A stretch of DNA of 57,129 bases from a bacterium BMS3Abin06 (GCA_002897895.1 BDSY01000065.1:1-57129); one strand, 5' to 3'. Shown: positions 8,246-18,113, numbered from the stretch's first letter. Notes: a model not told the origin generated them from the letters alone. Made by a program: numbers and translations.

Positions 8246-9727
8246 ATGAGAGTAAGTTTGGTAAATGCACAGGTATTAGACGGTAATAATGTTGTACCGC
8301 CTTTGGGACTAATGTATATAGCTGCCGTTCTGGAAAAGGCGGGACATCAGGTGCAGATATTTGATGCTGATCCTGAATATCAGGCTTCGATGATGCAGGA
8401 GATCAAGAGTTTCAATCCGGAGCTGATCGGCATCAGTTTTTTAACAGTGGCGTACCAGAGGGCATTTAACTTACGCCAGACGCTGAAGAAAGAACTGCCC
8501 GATGTAACTTGCTGCGCCGGGGGAGTACATACAACAGTTAAGCCGGCCGACACATTAAAGGAATTTGATCTTGATTTTATAGTAATAGGCGAAGGTGAAG
8601 ATACAATAGTTGAGGTATGTGAAAAACTGGATAAGAAAGAAGGCGTTGCCGGAGTTAAAGGCGTTATGTACCGTGAAAACGGTGAAATTATCGATAACGG
8701 CGGTCGGGATATGATCAAGGACCTGGATACCATCCCTTTCCCTGCCCGGCATTTGATCGATATGGCTCCCTACCTGAAACCGCCCGGAATTATAAGGGGG
8801 TATGCCGAGAAAAATCAGACAACCATTGTCACAAGCAGGGGCTGTCCTTTTAAATGTATATATTGCGGCAGCCACAATATATTCGGAAGAAAGACGAGGA
8901 GGCGTTCTGTTAAGAACGTGGTTGATGAAATAGAACACCTGCACAAAAATTTTGACATAAAAGGCGTATACTTCTGTGATGATACATTCACGCTGAGCTC
9001 CAAATGGGTAAAAGAATATTGCAGGGATTTAAAGAGCAGGAATCTGAATGTTAAATGGGGCTGTCAGTCAAGGGTTGACCAGACCGACAGGGAATTAATG
9101 AAACTCATGAAAGAGTCGGGGCTTGTCCAGCTTGATTTTGGTGTTGAGAGCGGTTCCGAGAAAATCCTCAAGGTTCTGGGCAAAGGCGGCGCCGGTGACA
9201 GAACCGATCAGATCAAGAAGTCTTTTAAACTTTGTAAGGAGCTTGATATCAGGACACTTGCAACCTTTATAATCGGCAGTCCCGAGGAGACAAAAGAGGA
9301 TATAGATCAAAGCTTCAGAGTAGCAAAAGAGATCAAGGCTGATTATACGGCTTTTTACTTCCTCACCCCGTATCCGGGGACAGATATTTATGATATGGCT
9401 ATTAAAAACGGATGGCTCGACCCGAACCTTCCGTTCTCGGAAATATGGGCGCACAGGCAGCCGGAACTTCCTTTAATGGCCATAACCTTCGGCAAAGAAG
9501 AGCTGAGAGATATCCGCAGACACCTTCAGAACCAGTTCTTTGCGAGAAATTATCTCAGGAGTTCAGGGAATATCAGTTTTTACTCCATACTGCTTACAAT
9601 CCTGTTCAAGCATCCAAAGGTATTCCTGGATGCATTAGGTAAATTAATCAGGACCCGCAGAGTCGATTATATCGTCGAGACCCTTAATGCAGAATACTGG
9701 AGGATGAAGAAATACGAAGGCGCATAA
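8246..9727 (+). CDS. B12-binding radical SAM protein
   Basis: A 493-residue class B (cobalamin-binding) radical SAM protein. The N-terminal 130 residues are a B12-binding Rossmann domain (PPLGLMYIAAVLEKAGH, IGISFLT, CAGGVHTT, DFIVIGEGE). The radical SAM core has C200-x3-C204-x2-C207 within SRGCPFKCIYC, then FCDDTF, QLDFGVESGSEKIL and TFIIGSPEET. Such enzymes methylate unactivated carbon or phosphorus, or act in ring-contraction and lipid chemistry. It starts 30 bases after the fusion gene, with AAAGAGGTAAGG as ribosome-binding site, so the two are an operon and probably act on the same compound. A terminator follows. The substrate is unknown. Confidence 0.87.
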   Translation: MRVSLVNAQVLDGNNVVPPLGLMYIAAVLEKAGHQVQIFDADPEYQASMMQEIKSFNPELIGISFLTVAYQRAFNLRQTLKKELPDVTCCAGGVHTTVKPADTLKEFDLDFIVIGEGEDTIVEVCEKLDKKEGVAGVKGVMYRENGEIIDNGGRDMIKDLDTIPFPARHLIDMAPYLKPPGIIRGYAEKNQTTIVTSRGCPFKCIYCGSHNIFGRKTRRRSVKNVVDEIEHLHKNFDIKGVYFCDDTFTLSSKWVKEYCRDLKSRNLNVKWGCQSRVDQTDRELMKLMKESGLVQLDFGVESGSEKILKVLGKGGAGDRTDQIKKSFKLCKELDIRTLATFIIGSPEETKEDIDQSFRVAKEIKADYTAFYFLTPYPGTDIYDMAIKNGWLDPNLPFSEIWAHRQPELPLMAITFGKEELRDIRRHLQNQFFARNYLRSSGNISFYSILLTILFKHPKVFLDALGKLIRTRRVDYIVETLNAEYWRMKKYEGA

Positions 9728-9761
9728 AAAATATTAAATCAAAAAATTAAAATTTAAGATC

Positions 9762-9805
9762 AAAAAACCGGAGTGGATTTCATGGAAATTCACCCCGGTT
9801 TTTTT
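9762..9805. terminator. bidirectional rho-independent terminator
   Basis: An A-tract, a stem of about 13 bp with two imperfect positions (CCGGAGTGGATTT against AAATTCACCCCGG) and a T-tract. It lies between the B12 radical SAM gene (plus strand) and the site-2 protease gene (minus strand), so it can end transcription from both sides. Confidence 0.85.
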
Positions 9806-9819
9806 GTGCATTTTGAATT

Positions 9820-10656
9820 TCAGATCCCCTGAACAGGCATTGGCGTGAAGGTCAGGATAAAGATGGCAAGTGATATCCAGCCGACAATCTTTCTCTTCCT
9901 GTCTAATTGGATATGAGGGTAAACAACAGGCGGATGCCTGTAACCGAGCACAAGCATAAGGACCGCCCATATCAGCCACCCCGGCCATAGGAAAATACCG
10001 AGAACCACCAGAACAGGGAGTGTCGCTTTTGAAATCCGCTCATGGTTTTCCCCGAACAGGGCATAAATGATATGACCGCCGTCAAGCTGTCCGATAGGCA
10101 GCAGATTAAGCGACGTAACAAGAAATCCGATCCATCCTGCGAAGGCCACGGGATGGAGTATTACATCATATTTTTCAGGATCGATATTCAATACTACTTT
10201 TGAGAGGAAAGTGAAAAGCAGTGAACTTCCGAAGGTGATTCCTTCCTGAAGTTCGCCTGCAGGCCTGACATCGGACAGATACAGGCCTGCAATAGAAGCA
10301 ATAACAGCAACAATGAATCCGCCTATCGGACCTGATGCCCCGATATCTATAAGTGAACGTCTGTCGGGTATCGGGGGTTTCATTTTAATAATGGCTCCGA
10401 AAGTTCCTATGATTGAGGGCGCTGGAATGAAATACGGGAGGGTTGCCGATACATTATGCATCCGGGATGCAATATAATGTGACATTTCATGAGTGAGAAG
10501 TATAAGCAGCAGCGTCAGAGAAAAAGGCAGACCGACGTAAATCTTCTCCGGCTGCTCCCACGGGATTACACCGCTAAGCAAAGCGCCGGCGGACATAGTT
10601 GTCATGAAGGTCAGAATAAAAAGAAGGACATGAAGGCGTGTTAATTTATGCGGCAT
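9820..10656 (-). CDS. site-2 protease family membrane metalloprotease (M50)
   Basis: A 278-residue multi-spanning membrane protein with both M50 signatures: HEMSH (HExxH, zinc ligands and catalytic Glu) in the TLLLILLTHEMSHYIASR helix, and NLLPIGQLDGGHI, whose LDGG Asp is the third zinc ligand. Site-2 proteases cut transmembrane or membrane-near helices, often of anti-sigma factors or signal peptides. No PDZ domain is visible, which fits the short soluble-domain-free subgroup. It overlaps the start of the upstream DUF2062 gene by 16 bases, so the two are probably co-translated. The native substrate is not indicated by the neighbours. Confidence 0.88.
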   Translation of the reverse strand: MPHKLTRLHVLLFILTFMTTMSAGALLSGVIPWEQPEKIYVGLPFSLTLLLILLTHEMSHYIASRMHNVSATLPYFIPAPSIIGTFGAIIKMKPPIPDRRSLIDIGASGPIGGFIVAVIASIAGLYLSDVRPAGELQEGITFGSSLLFTFLSKVVLNIDPEKYDVILHPVAFAGWIGFLVTSLNLLPIGQLDGGHIIYALFGENHERISKATLPVLVVLGIFLWPGWLIWAVLMLVLGYRHPPVVYPHIQLDRKRKIVGWISLAIFILTFTPMPVQGI

Positions 10657-11132
10657 TTCCGGGCCTGTTTGTATCTGGTTACCAGGTTATAAATAATAAA
10701 ATAGCTTGCTATTGCGGTGAAAGTACAAATAACAAGAGAACCGGCGAAAAATGCCTTTATAAGGGGCGTCAGTTTGTTAAGCAGCTCAATAAGATTATCC
10801 ATATCAGCCAGTTTGCCTATGATATGCGTAAGGGTAATATTTTTCCAGTCAACCTCCGGCAAAACCTGTTTTATGCCGAGCAATTTTGCTCCCACCCAGA
10901 CGCAGAAAGAGGATATCGGCACTATAGTCCACGGATTGTTAACGCTTACGCCGACAACGGCAACCAGCCTGTTCAGGCGAAAAAACCATGTAAGAAAAAA
11001 CGCCCCGATATAGTGAATGCCGAGAAAAGGAGATATGCCCAGGAATACCCCGATAGCAAAAGCCATGGCAATTCTCCGGGGAGTGTCGTTTACCTGAAAT
11101 ATGCTCCTGAATTTATCTCTGAAATAAGCCAT
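10641..11132 (-). CDS. DUF2062 membrane protein
   Basis: A 163-residue protein with the DUF2062 pattern: PRRIAMAFAIGVFLGISPF near residue 20, then a hydrophobic LTWFFRLNRLVAVVGVSVNNPWT segment and a C-terminal transmembrane helix. The family is widespread, often encoded near lipid or cell-envelope genes, and has no firm function. The gene overlaps the site-2 protease by 16 bases and comes first in that pair. Two to three membrane segments are likely. Confidence 0.85.
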   Translation of the reverse strand: MAYFRDKFRSIFQVNDTPRRIAMAFAIGVFLGISPFLGIHYIGAFFLTWFFRLNRLVAVVGVSVNNPWTIVPISSFCVWVGAKLLGIKQVLPEVDWKNITLTHIIGKLADMDNLIELLNKLTPLIKAFFAGSLVICTFTAIASYFIIYNLVTRYKQARKCRIN

Positions 11133-11196
11133 GATAAAAAATCAAAATGAAAAAATAAAGTGTTTTCTGTTTATTAAATATGTCGTAACTACTCCG

Positions 11197-11297
11197 GTAG
11201 GCACAAAGCACCAAAGGGACAAAGTAAAAGAAAAGGATAAAAACTTTCCTTGTATTTCTTTTAAACTTTGTGCCTATGTGCCTTTGTCACTTTGAAC
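11197..11297. repeat. inverted 7-bp-phased repeat block at the thiL 3' end
   Basis: Two arms in inverted orientation, about 11198-11226 and 11262-11297, each made of heptamer-like units around AGGCACA/AAG (plus-strand left arm AGGCACAAAGCACCAAAGGG; the reverse complement of the right arm reads TTCAAAG TGACAAA GGCACAT AGGCACA). The right arm encodes the last ten or so residues of ThiL and its stop. It is one of five similarly built blocks in the window. Confidence 0.7.
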
Positions 11298-12260
11298 CTG
11301 AGTGGTTACAAAATGCTCATATCCTTCCGGTTTAAATGTTGTTTTCCTGCCTTTACTATCAACTATGAACCGCCCTCTCCTGATTATCTCACCAATTTTA
11401 AAAGCATCTGTTTTATACCTTCGTGGCGCTGTAAAAAGCAAAACATAATCTTCCCCGCCCTTCAATGCAAACTTCAGCGGGTCTTTTTTTAAGTTTTTTG
11501 CTGTTTTTTCAAGTTCCCCGGATACAGGTATTTTATCTCTGTAAATTATAGCGCCAACCCTGCTTTGATCACATATGTGAGTTAAATCAATAAGAAGTCC
11601 GTCACTGATGTCTATCATTGATGTTATCCTTGATCTGTTTTTCAATTGAGCAGGCTGCGGCATCAGATGTTTTTTCATGAGTTTCAAACGATGAGAAGGG
11701 GGAGAGAAGCTCTTAACTTTCTTCTTCCTCTTCCTGAGGAGATGCCATCCCATGGCTGAGTCTCCCAGGGTATCCGCAACAAAGATACCGTCACCCTCTT
11801 TTGCGCCCGACCGTGTTATGATCCTTTTTGCAGTTCCGGTGAGAGTCCCGCTTAACGTAAGATCATGTTTTGATGCGCACGTGTCCCCGCCTACAACCGA
11901 GACCCCGAATTCATCGCCGATTTTCTTTATTCCCGAGTAAAGCTCTTTAATATCACTCACCTTATAAGTCTCCGGAATGCCGAGGCTGATGAGAAAATAT
12001 TCCGGATTGCCGCCCATTGCCAGTATATCGCTTATATTAATTGCCAGGAATTTATATCCCAACTGGTAAAATGTCGTGAATGAAAGGTCAAAGTGAATCC
12101 CTTCAATCATCATGTCTGAAGTAATAAGGAATTTATTGCCAATGACTTTTACGGCGGCAGCATCATCCCCGATACCTGCAATAACATCGCTTGAAGAAGC
12201 TGCACATTTTGTCTCTATGAGCTTTACAAGACCGAATTCACCGATTTTTGATAGTTGCAT
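11274..12260 (-). CDS. thiL: thiamine-monophosphate kinase
   Basis: A 328-residue PurM/AIR-synthetase-fold kinase that phosphorylates thiamine monophosphate to the active cofactor thiamine diphosphate. It shows the family start KIGEFGLVKLIE, GIGDDAAAV (ATP/Mg site), SDMMIEGIHFDL, VVGGDTCAS and MIDISDGLLIDLTHI, which are the dimer-interface nucleotide motifs. The natural end should be near GYEHF. The last residues (VTTQVQSDKGT) come from the repeat block at 11262-11297, so the stop has been captured from repeat DNA. No TPP riboswitch or other thiamine gene is near. It is followed by a gap and then the DUF2062 gene. Confidence 0.93.
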   Translation of the reverse strand: MQLSKIGEFGLVKLIETKCAASSSDVIAGIGDDAAAVKVIGNKFLITSDMMIEGIHFDLSFTTFYQLGYKFLAINISDILAMGGNPEYFLISLGIPETYKVSDIKELYSGIKKIGDEFGVSVVGGDTCASKHDLTLSGTLTGTAKRIITRSGAKEGDGIFVADTLGDSAMGWHLLRKRKKKVKSFSPPSHRLKLMKKHLMPQPAQLKNRSRITSMIDISDGLLIDLTHICDQSRVGAIIYRDKIPVSGELEKTAKNLKKDPLKFALKGGEDYVLLFTAPRRYKTDAFKIGEIIRRGRFIVDSKGRKTTFKPEGYEHFVTTQVQSDKGT

Positions 12261-12344
12261 TGTAAAGGATTCAAGGGATCAAGGATTAAAAATGAGGATT
12301 TGATATATGACGGTTTTTTAATTGCAGCAATCACTCAAATCAAC

Positions 12345-14720
12345 CTAACGGCTCTTTCTCCTTTTAACCTTTTTCTTCTTCAGGGCGTTTTTCAGGACTT
12401 CGTCCATAGTTTCAACAGGTATGAATTGCATATCTTTTTTAATATACTTGGGTATCTCTTCAAGGTCCTTCTCATTCCTCTTCGGTATAATGACCTTATT
12501 AATGCCCATCCTCTTTGCTGCAAGCGCTTTTTCTTTTAATCCTCCGATCGGCAGCACACTTCCGCGCAGAGTTACTTCACCGGTCATGGCAATGCTCTTG
12601 TGAACGGCCCTGCCTGTAAATACGGAAGCAATGGAGGTTGCCATGGTAATGCCGGCTGACGGCCCGTCTTTGGGAATGGCTCCGGCAGGGACATGTATAT
12701 GGATATCATTGCCTGAAAACAGGGTGTTGCTTATGCCAAGTTTTTTTGCGTTGGAACGTATGTAGCTTAAGGCTGCATGGGCTGACTCTTTCATTACATC
12801 GCCGAGCTGTCCTGTAAGAGTCAGGCTGCCTTTGCCCTTCATTATAGTTGCCTCAATGTAAATAATGTCTCCCCCTGCTTCTGTCCATGCAAGTCCGGTC
12901 GCAACACCTATCTCGTCTTTTTTTATTTCTTCCTCAGGGAGGAACTTCGGGACCCCAAGGTATTTCGAGAGATTTTTTGATGAAATAATGTATTTCCTGT
13001 CCTTGCCTTCTGCAATCTTCCTGGCTACCTTCCGGCAGAGGTGAGCTATCTCACGCTCAAGATTTCTTACCCCGGCTTCGCGTGTATAATGCGTAATAAC
13101 CTGCAAAAGCGCGCTGTCATTAATCTTTATATTCTTATCGGTAATTCCGTGTTCATTCAGTTGCTTGGGAATAAGATAGTTTTTTGCTATTCCTATTTTT
13201 TCCTCTGCCGTATACCCGGATAAGCTCAGCACCTCCATTCTATCCCTCAAAGGGGAAGGGATAGGGTCCATGAGATTTGCCGTTGTTATGAACATTACAT
13301 TGCTTAAGTCAAAAGGGACACCAAGGTAATGGTCCGTAAAAGCAAAATTCTGCTCGGGGTCCAGAACTTCCAGCAATGCAGATGCTGGATCGCCCCTGAA
13401 GTCCATGCCTATCTTGTCGACTTCATCAAGCATAAATACCGGGTTGTTTTTACCGGCTGTTTTAATCCCCTGGATAATCCTGCCGGGCATTGCTCCTACA
13501 TACGTTCTCCTGTGCCCTCTTATTTCCGCCTCGTCTCTCATTCCTCCAAGGGACATCCTGTAAAACTCCCTTCCGAGCGCTCTCGCAATGGACTTCCCAA
13601 GGGATGTCTTGCCGACCCCCGGAGGCCCTACAAAGCAGAGGATCGGGCCTTTCATCTTGTCCTTGAGCTTTCTTACACCGAGATATTCGAGGATACGTTC
13701 TTTGACCTTCTCAAGATCATAGTGGTCTTCATCAAGAACCTTCTTTGCCCTTTTTATATCGAGATTGTCTTTTGTGCTTATTGACCATGGAATTTCAACA
13801 AGCCAGTCAATATATGTCCTGATAGTGCCGGCCTCAGCGCTGTCCTGATGCATTTTTTCAAGACGATTGACCTGCTTCAGGGCTTCTTTCTCCACCTTTT
13901 CAGGCATCTTCGCCTCTTTAACCTTCTTGCGCAGATCAAGTATTTCCTCGGTCTTTTCATCTATTTCCCCAAGCTCTTTCTGGATTGCCTTTAACTGTTC
14001 CCTGAGAAAATATTCCCGCTGGGTCTTATCTATTTCACCCTTGACATCAGACTGTATCTTCTGCTGCACCAGGAGCAATTCAACTTCCCTGTTTAAAATT
14101 TCACTGATTTTCTTAAGTCTTGCTATAGGGTCTGTCTGCTCGAGTAATTCCTGGGCCTGTTCAGCCTTTAATCCGAGATTTGATGCAACCAGGTCCGCAA
14201 GTCTTCCGGGCTCTTCTATATTTTCAATCAAAACAATGATGTCGGGCAGAAAGGACTTGCCGAGCGCCAGGGATTTATCCACGAGTTCTTTTACATTACG
14301 CATAAGCGCCTCAACCTCTAAGCTTAATTTAGGCTGCTCGCGATCAACAACTTTCTCAATCTCTCCGATATAAAACGGTTCTGTCTGTCTGTAGTTGACA
14401 ATTCTTGCTTTTGACAGTCCCTGCACAAGAATTTTGAGTCTTCCGTCCGGCAGTTTCAGCATTCTGAGTATTGTTCCGACTGTCCCGACTGTATAGAGAT
14501 CTTCTTTGGCCGGTGTTTCAACACCCACATCTTTCTGCGAGACAAGCAGGATGAGCTTGTCACTCTCGACTGCGTTCTCAATTGCCTTTATTGAAATATC
14601 CCTCCCGACAAAAAGAGGGAGAATCATATATGGGAAAATGACAACATCTCTTACAGGAAGGATCGGTAAAGACGACGGGATTTCTATTTCGCGCTCTTCT
14701 TTTATATCTAACTCTGTCAT
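12345..14720 (-). CDS. lon: ATP-dependent protease Lon
   Basis: A 791-residue LonA protease that degrades misfolded and regulatory proteins in the cytosol. The N-terminal substrate-recognition domain starts near [17 protein letters not shown]. The AAA+ core has Walker [14 protein letters not shown], pore loop and arginine-finger segments including [22 protein letters not shown], and Walker [13 protein letters not shown]. The protease domain has the catalytic Ser in [14 protein letters not shown] and the Lys in [12 protein letters not shown]. Length is standard. Its ATG shares one base with the galU stop (TAATG), so the two are translationally coupled. Protein quality control fits the Hsp20 cluster about 3 kb upstream on the same strand. 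Confidence 0.97.
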   Translation of the reverse strand: MTELDIKEEREIEIPSSLPILPVRDVVIFPYMILPLFVGRDISIKAIENAVESDKLILLVSQKDVGVETPAKEDLYTVGTVGTILRMLKLPDGRLKILVQGLSKARIVNYRQTEPFYIGEIEKVVDREQPKLSLEVEALMRNVKELVDKSLALGKSFLPDIIVLIENIEEPGRLADLVASNLGLKAEQAQELLEQTDPIARLKKISEILNREVELLLVQQKIQSDVKGEIDKTQREYFLREQLKAIQKELGEIDEKTEEILDLRKKVKEAKMPEKVEKEALKQVNRLEKMHQDSAEAGTIRTYIDWLVEIPWSISTKDNLDIKRAKKVLDEDHYDLEKVKERILEYLGVRKLKDKMKGPILCFVGPPGVGKTSLGKSIARALGREFYRMSLGGMRDEAEIRGHRRTYVGAMPGRIIQGIKTAGKNNPVFMLDEVDKIGMDFRGDPASALLEVLDPEQNFAFTDHYLGVPFDLSNVMFITTANLMDPIPSPLRDRMEVLSLSGYTAEEKIGIAKNYLIPKQLNEHGITDKNIKINDSALLQVITHYTREAGVRNLEREIAHLCRKVARKIAEGKDRKYIISSKNLSKYLGVPKFLPEEEIKKDEIGVATGLAWTEAGGDIIYIEATIMKGKGSLTLTGQLGDVMKESAHAALSYIRSNAKKLGISNTLFSGNDIHIHVPAGAIPKDGPSAGITMATSIASVFTGRAVHKSIAMTGEVTLRGSVLPIGGLKEKALAAKRMGINKVIIPKRNEKDLEEIPKYIKKDMQFIPVETMDEVLKNALKKKKVKRRKSR

Positions 14721-15607
14721 TATTGCTCCTTATTACTCAAAGATAAAATCCTGGAGAAAAGATATTCCTTAAATTCATCCCTGAGAGCCGGATTTTTCAT
14801 TGCAAGTTCCACCGTGGCCTTCAGATAGCCTATCTTGTCGCCGCCGTCATACCGTCTTCCCTCAAAGAGATAACCATAAACAGGCTTCCGTTTCAGGAGG
14901 GCCTTTAATGCATCGGTCAACTGGATTTCACCGCCTTTTCCCGGAGACGTTTTTTCAATAAAATTAAATATATCGGGTGTGAGTATATATCTGCCGATTA
15001 TTGCCAGATCAGAGGGGGCGGCAGATGATGTCGGTTTTTCCACCATGTCGGATATTTTGTATACATTCTTTTTAACTTCCTTGCCTGCTATTACTCCATA
15101 GCGGTGAATCTCTTCTTTTGGAACCCTTTGAAGGGCAAGGACGGTAGCCTTGTACTTGTTATAAATTTTTATCATTTCTCCGAGAAGGTTGTCATCAGGG
15201 TCTATAATATCATCACTAAGGATTACGGCAAAAGGCTCATCTTTTACAAAAGGTTTCGAACAGAGGATTGCATGTCCGAGTCCAAGCGGGGCACCCTGCC
15301 GGATATAAGCAAATTGATGTTCAGCCAACCGCTGTATTTCTTTGAGCATGGTTTTCTTGCCTTTGCTTTTAAGGGTTTCTTCAAGCTCCCATGCATAATC
15401 AAAGTGGTCTTCAATTGCCCTTTTGGATTTACCTGTAATCATTATAAATTCTTTAATATTGCATGCCTCGGCTTCCTCAACGGCATACTGGATCATTGGT
15501 TTGTCGACAATAGGGAGCATCTCTTTTGGAGATGCCTTTGTTGCCGGTAAAAATCTCGTTCCCAGACCGGCTGCGGGGAATACTGCCTTTCTAACTTTTT
15601 TTACCAT
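14720..15607 (-). CDS. galU: UTP-glucose-1-phosphate uridylyltransferase
   Basis: A 295-residue nucleotidyltransferase making UDP-glucose from UTP and glucose-1-phosphate, a donor for glycan and envelope synthesis. The N-terminus carries the family signature [28 protein letters not shown], followed by [26 protein letters not shown] and VEKP. Length is standard. It comes immediately before lon, sharing one base; this pairing looks like an operon of convenience. UDP-glucose made here could feed the GT4 enzyme or the glycogen synthase in the window, depending on donor preference. Confidence 0.96.
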   Translation of the reverse strand: MVKKVRKAVFPAAGLGTRFLPATKASPKEMLPIVDKPMIQYAVEEAEACNIKEFIMITGKSKRAIEDHFDYAWELEETLKSKGKKTMLKEIQRLAEHQFAYIRQGAPLGLGHAILCSKPFVKDEPFAVILSDDIIDPDDNLLGEMIKIYNKYKATVLALQRVPKEEIHRYGVIAGKEVKKNVYKISDMVEKPTSSAAPSDLAIIGRYILTPDIFNFIEKTSPGKGGEIQLTDALKALLKRKPVYGYLFEGRRYDGGDKIGYLKATVELAMKNPALRDEFKEYLFSRILSLSNKEQ

Positions 15608-15703
15608 TCGTTGCTCCTTCGAGATTCAAGAATTAAAAGACAGAACCACAAATTTCTGCCATATTTTACCACGTTACCGGAGTTATTGAAAGAGGGCGAA
15701 CTG

Positions 15704-17008
15704 TTAACCGTCCCCCTTCAAAAACTTAACCTCTTCCCGGCCCTTTTCTTCATCCACGAAATAAAACAGAACTCCGCCGGCTATGAAAAATATCGAAATA
15801 GATGCAATGCTTGCCCGTGACGCAAGATCACTGCTGTATCCCATAGATCTGGCGAGCAAGCCGACACCTCCCATGACAACAGGGCCGAGAACAGCGGCAA
15901 ACTTACCTAACATATTATAGAACCCGAAATACTCCGCCGACTTATCAACAGGAATTATCCGCGCATAGAATGACCTGCTCAATGCCTGGATACCGCCCTG
16001 AACCAGACCAATGATTATAGCCAGTATATAAAATTCATTCTTCTCCTGCATAAATGCCCCCCAGACAGACACGAACAGATATACGGCAATCGCAATAAAT
16101 ATAGCCCGTTTAGCGCCTATCTTCTGCCCCATATAACCAAACGCTATGGCAGAAGGAAATCCGACAAACTGGGTAATAAGCAAGGCAACAATCAAATCAT
16201 CGGATTGAAAGCCTATTGAAATGCCGTAATCAACCGCCATCCGGATAATCGTATCCACTCCATCAATATACAGCCAGTAAGCTGCAAGGAACAAAAAAAC
16301 AGTCTTCAAATGACGGAGTTCATGAAAGGTGTCTCTTAACTGGGTAAATCCTGCTTTGACCGCCTTAATACCGGAAAGCGCCTCACCTGCAGGCTCTTTT
16401 ACAAACAGGAAAATTGGAATTGAAAAAACCGCCCACCAGACTCCAACGGTCAGAAAAGAGATTTTTACGGCCTCTCCGGCATCTGCAAATCCAAATGTAT
16501 CAGGGCTGAGAGTCATCCATACATTTACTGCAAAAAGAAGCCCGCCCCCGAGATAGCCGAGTGAAAAACCCAGGGCAGAGACAAAATCAAGTTTTTTTTC
16601 GGATGCCACCCCGGTTATCAATGAGTCATAAAAGATATTGCCGCCGGAAAATCCAACACTTGCTAAAATATAAAGCATGATAGCTATCGGCCAATTACCT
16701 TTTGAAACCATGTACAATGAGGATGTCATCACCACTCCCATATAAGTAAAAAAGAGCAGGAACTTCTTCCTTGATGTTCCCTTGTCGGCAATGGCCCCCA
16801 GCAGAGGCGCCAGTAAAGCCACTATAATCCCGGCTATAGAATTCGCCACTCCCAACCTGGCTGTACTCACATTTATATCAGCGCCAACGCTCCAGAATTG
16901 TTTAAAGAATACGGGAAAGAATCCGGCTATGACTGTTGTGGCAAAGGCCGAATTAGCCCAGTCATAGAGACTCCATGCGAATATCGCTTTTTTGTTGTCG
17001 GTTTGCAT
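15704..17008 (-). CDS. MFS transporter, UMF1 (Atg22-like) family
   Basis: A 434-residue integral membrane protein with about 12 predicted helices. The start IFAWSLYDWANSAFATTVIAGFFPVFFKQFW is characteristic of the UMF1 family, whose DWANSA motif sits in helix 1. An MFS-like loop GAIADKGTSRKKFL lies between helices 2 and 3. UMF1 proteins are related to yeast Atg22 (vacuolar amino acid efflux), but bacterial substrates are not established. The C-terminus ends in a short charged tail. The gene lies between galU and the hsp20 cluster, with a terminator between it and the latter. Confidence 0.88.
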   Translation of the reverse strand: MQTDNKKAIFAWSLYDWANSAFATTVIAGFFPVFFKQFWSVGADINVSTARLGVANSIAGIIVALLAPLLGAIADKGTSRKKFLLFFTYMGVVMTSSLYMVSKGNWPIAIMLYILASVGFSGGNIFYDSLITGVASEKKLDFVSALGFSLGYLGGGLLFAVNVWMTLSPDTFGFADAGEAVKISFLTVGVWWAVFSIPIFLFVKEPAGEALSGIKAVKAGFTQLRDTFHELRHLKTVFLFLAAYWLYIDGVDTIIRMAVDYGISIGFQSDDLIVALLITQFVGFPSAIAFGYMGQKIGAKRAIFIAIAVYLFVSVWGAFMQEKNEFYILAIIIGLVQGGIQALSRSFYARIIPVDKSAEYFGFYNMLGKFAAVLGPVVMGGVGLLARSMGYSSDLASRASIASISIFFIAGGVLFYFVDEEKGREEVKFLKGDG

Positions 17009-17089
17009 GGTTAATTAAACAAGGTATACGAATTCAACTATTGTATTAGATTTTAAAAGGAATTACCTGTAATTAATTTGGAGGCAATT

Positions 17090-17144
17090 TAGAAACAGAA
17101 AAAAGCAGCCCGTCTTCGCCTTATCAAAACAGGTGGAGACGGGC
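17090..17144 (-). terminator. rho-independent terminator of the hsp20 operon
   Basis: On the minus strand GCCCGTCTCCACC pairs with GGCGAAGACGGGC (8 perfect outer base pairs, imperfect inner ones), followed by a T-rich run. It lies about 30 bases past the stop of the third hsp20 gene and before the UMF1 transporter gene. Confidence 0.75.
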
Positions 17145-17172
17145 CAAAGAAAGTTTCCGGCATTCTCAGGTT

Positions 17173-17664
17173 TTATTCTACTTTAACGGCAATCTTCTTT
17201 TTCTTCTCTATCTCCTTCTCAGATTTTGGAAGTGTTATTGTCAGAACACCCTTTTTGAAGCGGGCATCGACTTTCTCAGGCTCGATCTCTGCATAGATAG
17301 GGATCGATCTCCTGAACGAACCGTAGGTGCGTTCTTTCATGTAATAGTCTTTTCCTTTGCTCTCCTTCTCCTCTTTCTTCTCGCCGCTGATTGTCAATGT
17401 GTTATCTGAAAGTGATACATCGATATCTTTTTCATCCATGCCCGGCAGCTCTGCGGTGATCTTTATCTCCTTATCGTTCTCACTTACTTCAATGTCCGGT
17501 CTGAATGAGCTGAGGCGTCCACCGAACGGCTCGATCTCAAACCCGCGGAAGAAGTCTTCGAACAGTTTGTCCATATCCTCATGCAGTAAACTGAAAGGAT
17601 TGTGGTCGTATCTTACGGGAACTTTCTTTTTTCCGAATGATGGTACAAGATTTTTGAGTGTCAT
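17173..17664 (-). CDS. Hsp20/alpha-crystallin small heat-shock protein (third of three)
   Basis: A 163-residue small heat-shock protein that forms oligomers and holds unfolding proteins in a refoldable state. The alpha-crystallin domain runs from about 50 to 150: RPDIEVSENDKEIKITAELPG, DNTLTISGEKKEE, GSFRRSIPI, and the end signature KKGVLTITLPK (GVLxIxLPK). The long N-terminal arm (HEDMDKLFEDFFRGFE) is typical of class A bacterial members. No C-terminal IxI motif is evident beyond IAVKV. It is last in the three-gene cluster and precedes the terminator. Confidence 0.94.
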   Translation of the reverse strand: MTLKNLVPSFGKKKVPVRYDHNPFSLLHEDMDKLFEDFFRGFEIEPFGGRLSSFRPDIEVSENDKEIKITAELPGMDEKDIDVSLSDNTLTISGEKKEEKESKGKDYYMKERTYGSFRRSIPIYAEIEPEKVDARFKKGVLTITLPKSEKEIEKKKKIAVKVE

Positions 17665-17696
17665 AAGTCATACCCCCTTTCTTATTTGAAATTATT

Positions 17697-18110
17697 TTAA
17701 GCATTCCCTGTAACAGGGATCTTCTTTGTTTTTGCTCTTTCGGCCTTCGGCAAAACAAGTTTCAATACACCGTCTTTTACTGTTGCCCGGATATGCTCTC
17801 TGTCAATTTCATCAGAAAGAGTGAATGTCCTCTGATAGTCGCCGATTTCATATTCTGAAACAACAAGCCTGTGATTTTCGGGAATTTCGGGTTCAACCTT
17901 TCCATAGATCGTCAGCAAGTCTTTTTCAAGGGTTATATCAACAGAGTTTTCATCCACCCCCGGCATATCGGCCAGAATAACAATATCATTGTTTTTTTCT
18001 ATAATATCAACAGCCGGTGCATATACCCTTGTCTCCCTCGTGCGCTCAACGCCTTTTTCGAGTTCAGCCTCTCTCTTTTGTAGTTCTCTTTTATCCGTCA
18101 TTTTATTCAC
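17697..18110 (-). CDS. Hsp20/alpha-crystallin small heat-shock protein (second of three)
   Basis: A 137-residue Hsp20-family chaperone. The domain begins at VYAPAVDIIEKNNDIVILADMPG, continues through LLTIYGKVEPE and YQRTFTLSDEID, and ends with the GVLKLVLPKAE signature and a short KKIPVTG tail, where KIPV may serve as the IxI/V anchor. The N-terminal arm is short and highly charged (coiled-coil-like ELQKREAELEKGVERTRE), unlike the third gene, which suggests the three could co-assemble. A strong AGGAGG site precedes the ATG. Spacing to the first gene is 3 bases and to the third gene 32 bases. Confidence 0.94.
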   Translation of the reverse strand: MNKMTDKRELQKREAELEKGVERTRETRVYAPAVDIIEKNNDIVILADMPGVDENSVDITLEKDLLTIYGKVEPEIPENHRLVVSEYEIGDYQRTFTLSDEIDREHIRATVKDGVLKLVLPKAERAKTKKIPVTGNA

Positions 18111-18113
18111 CTC

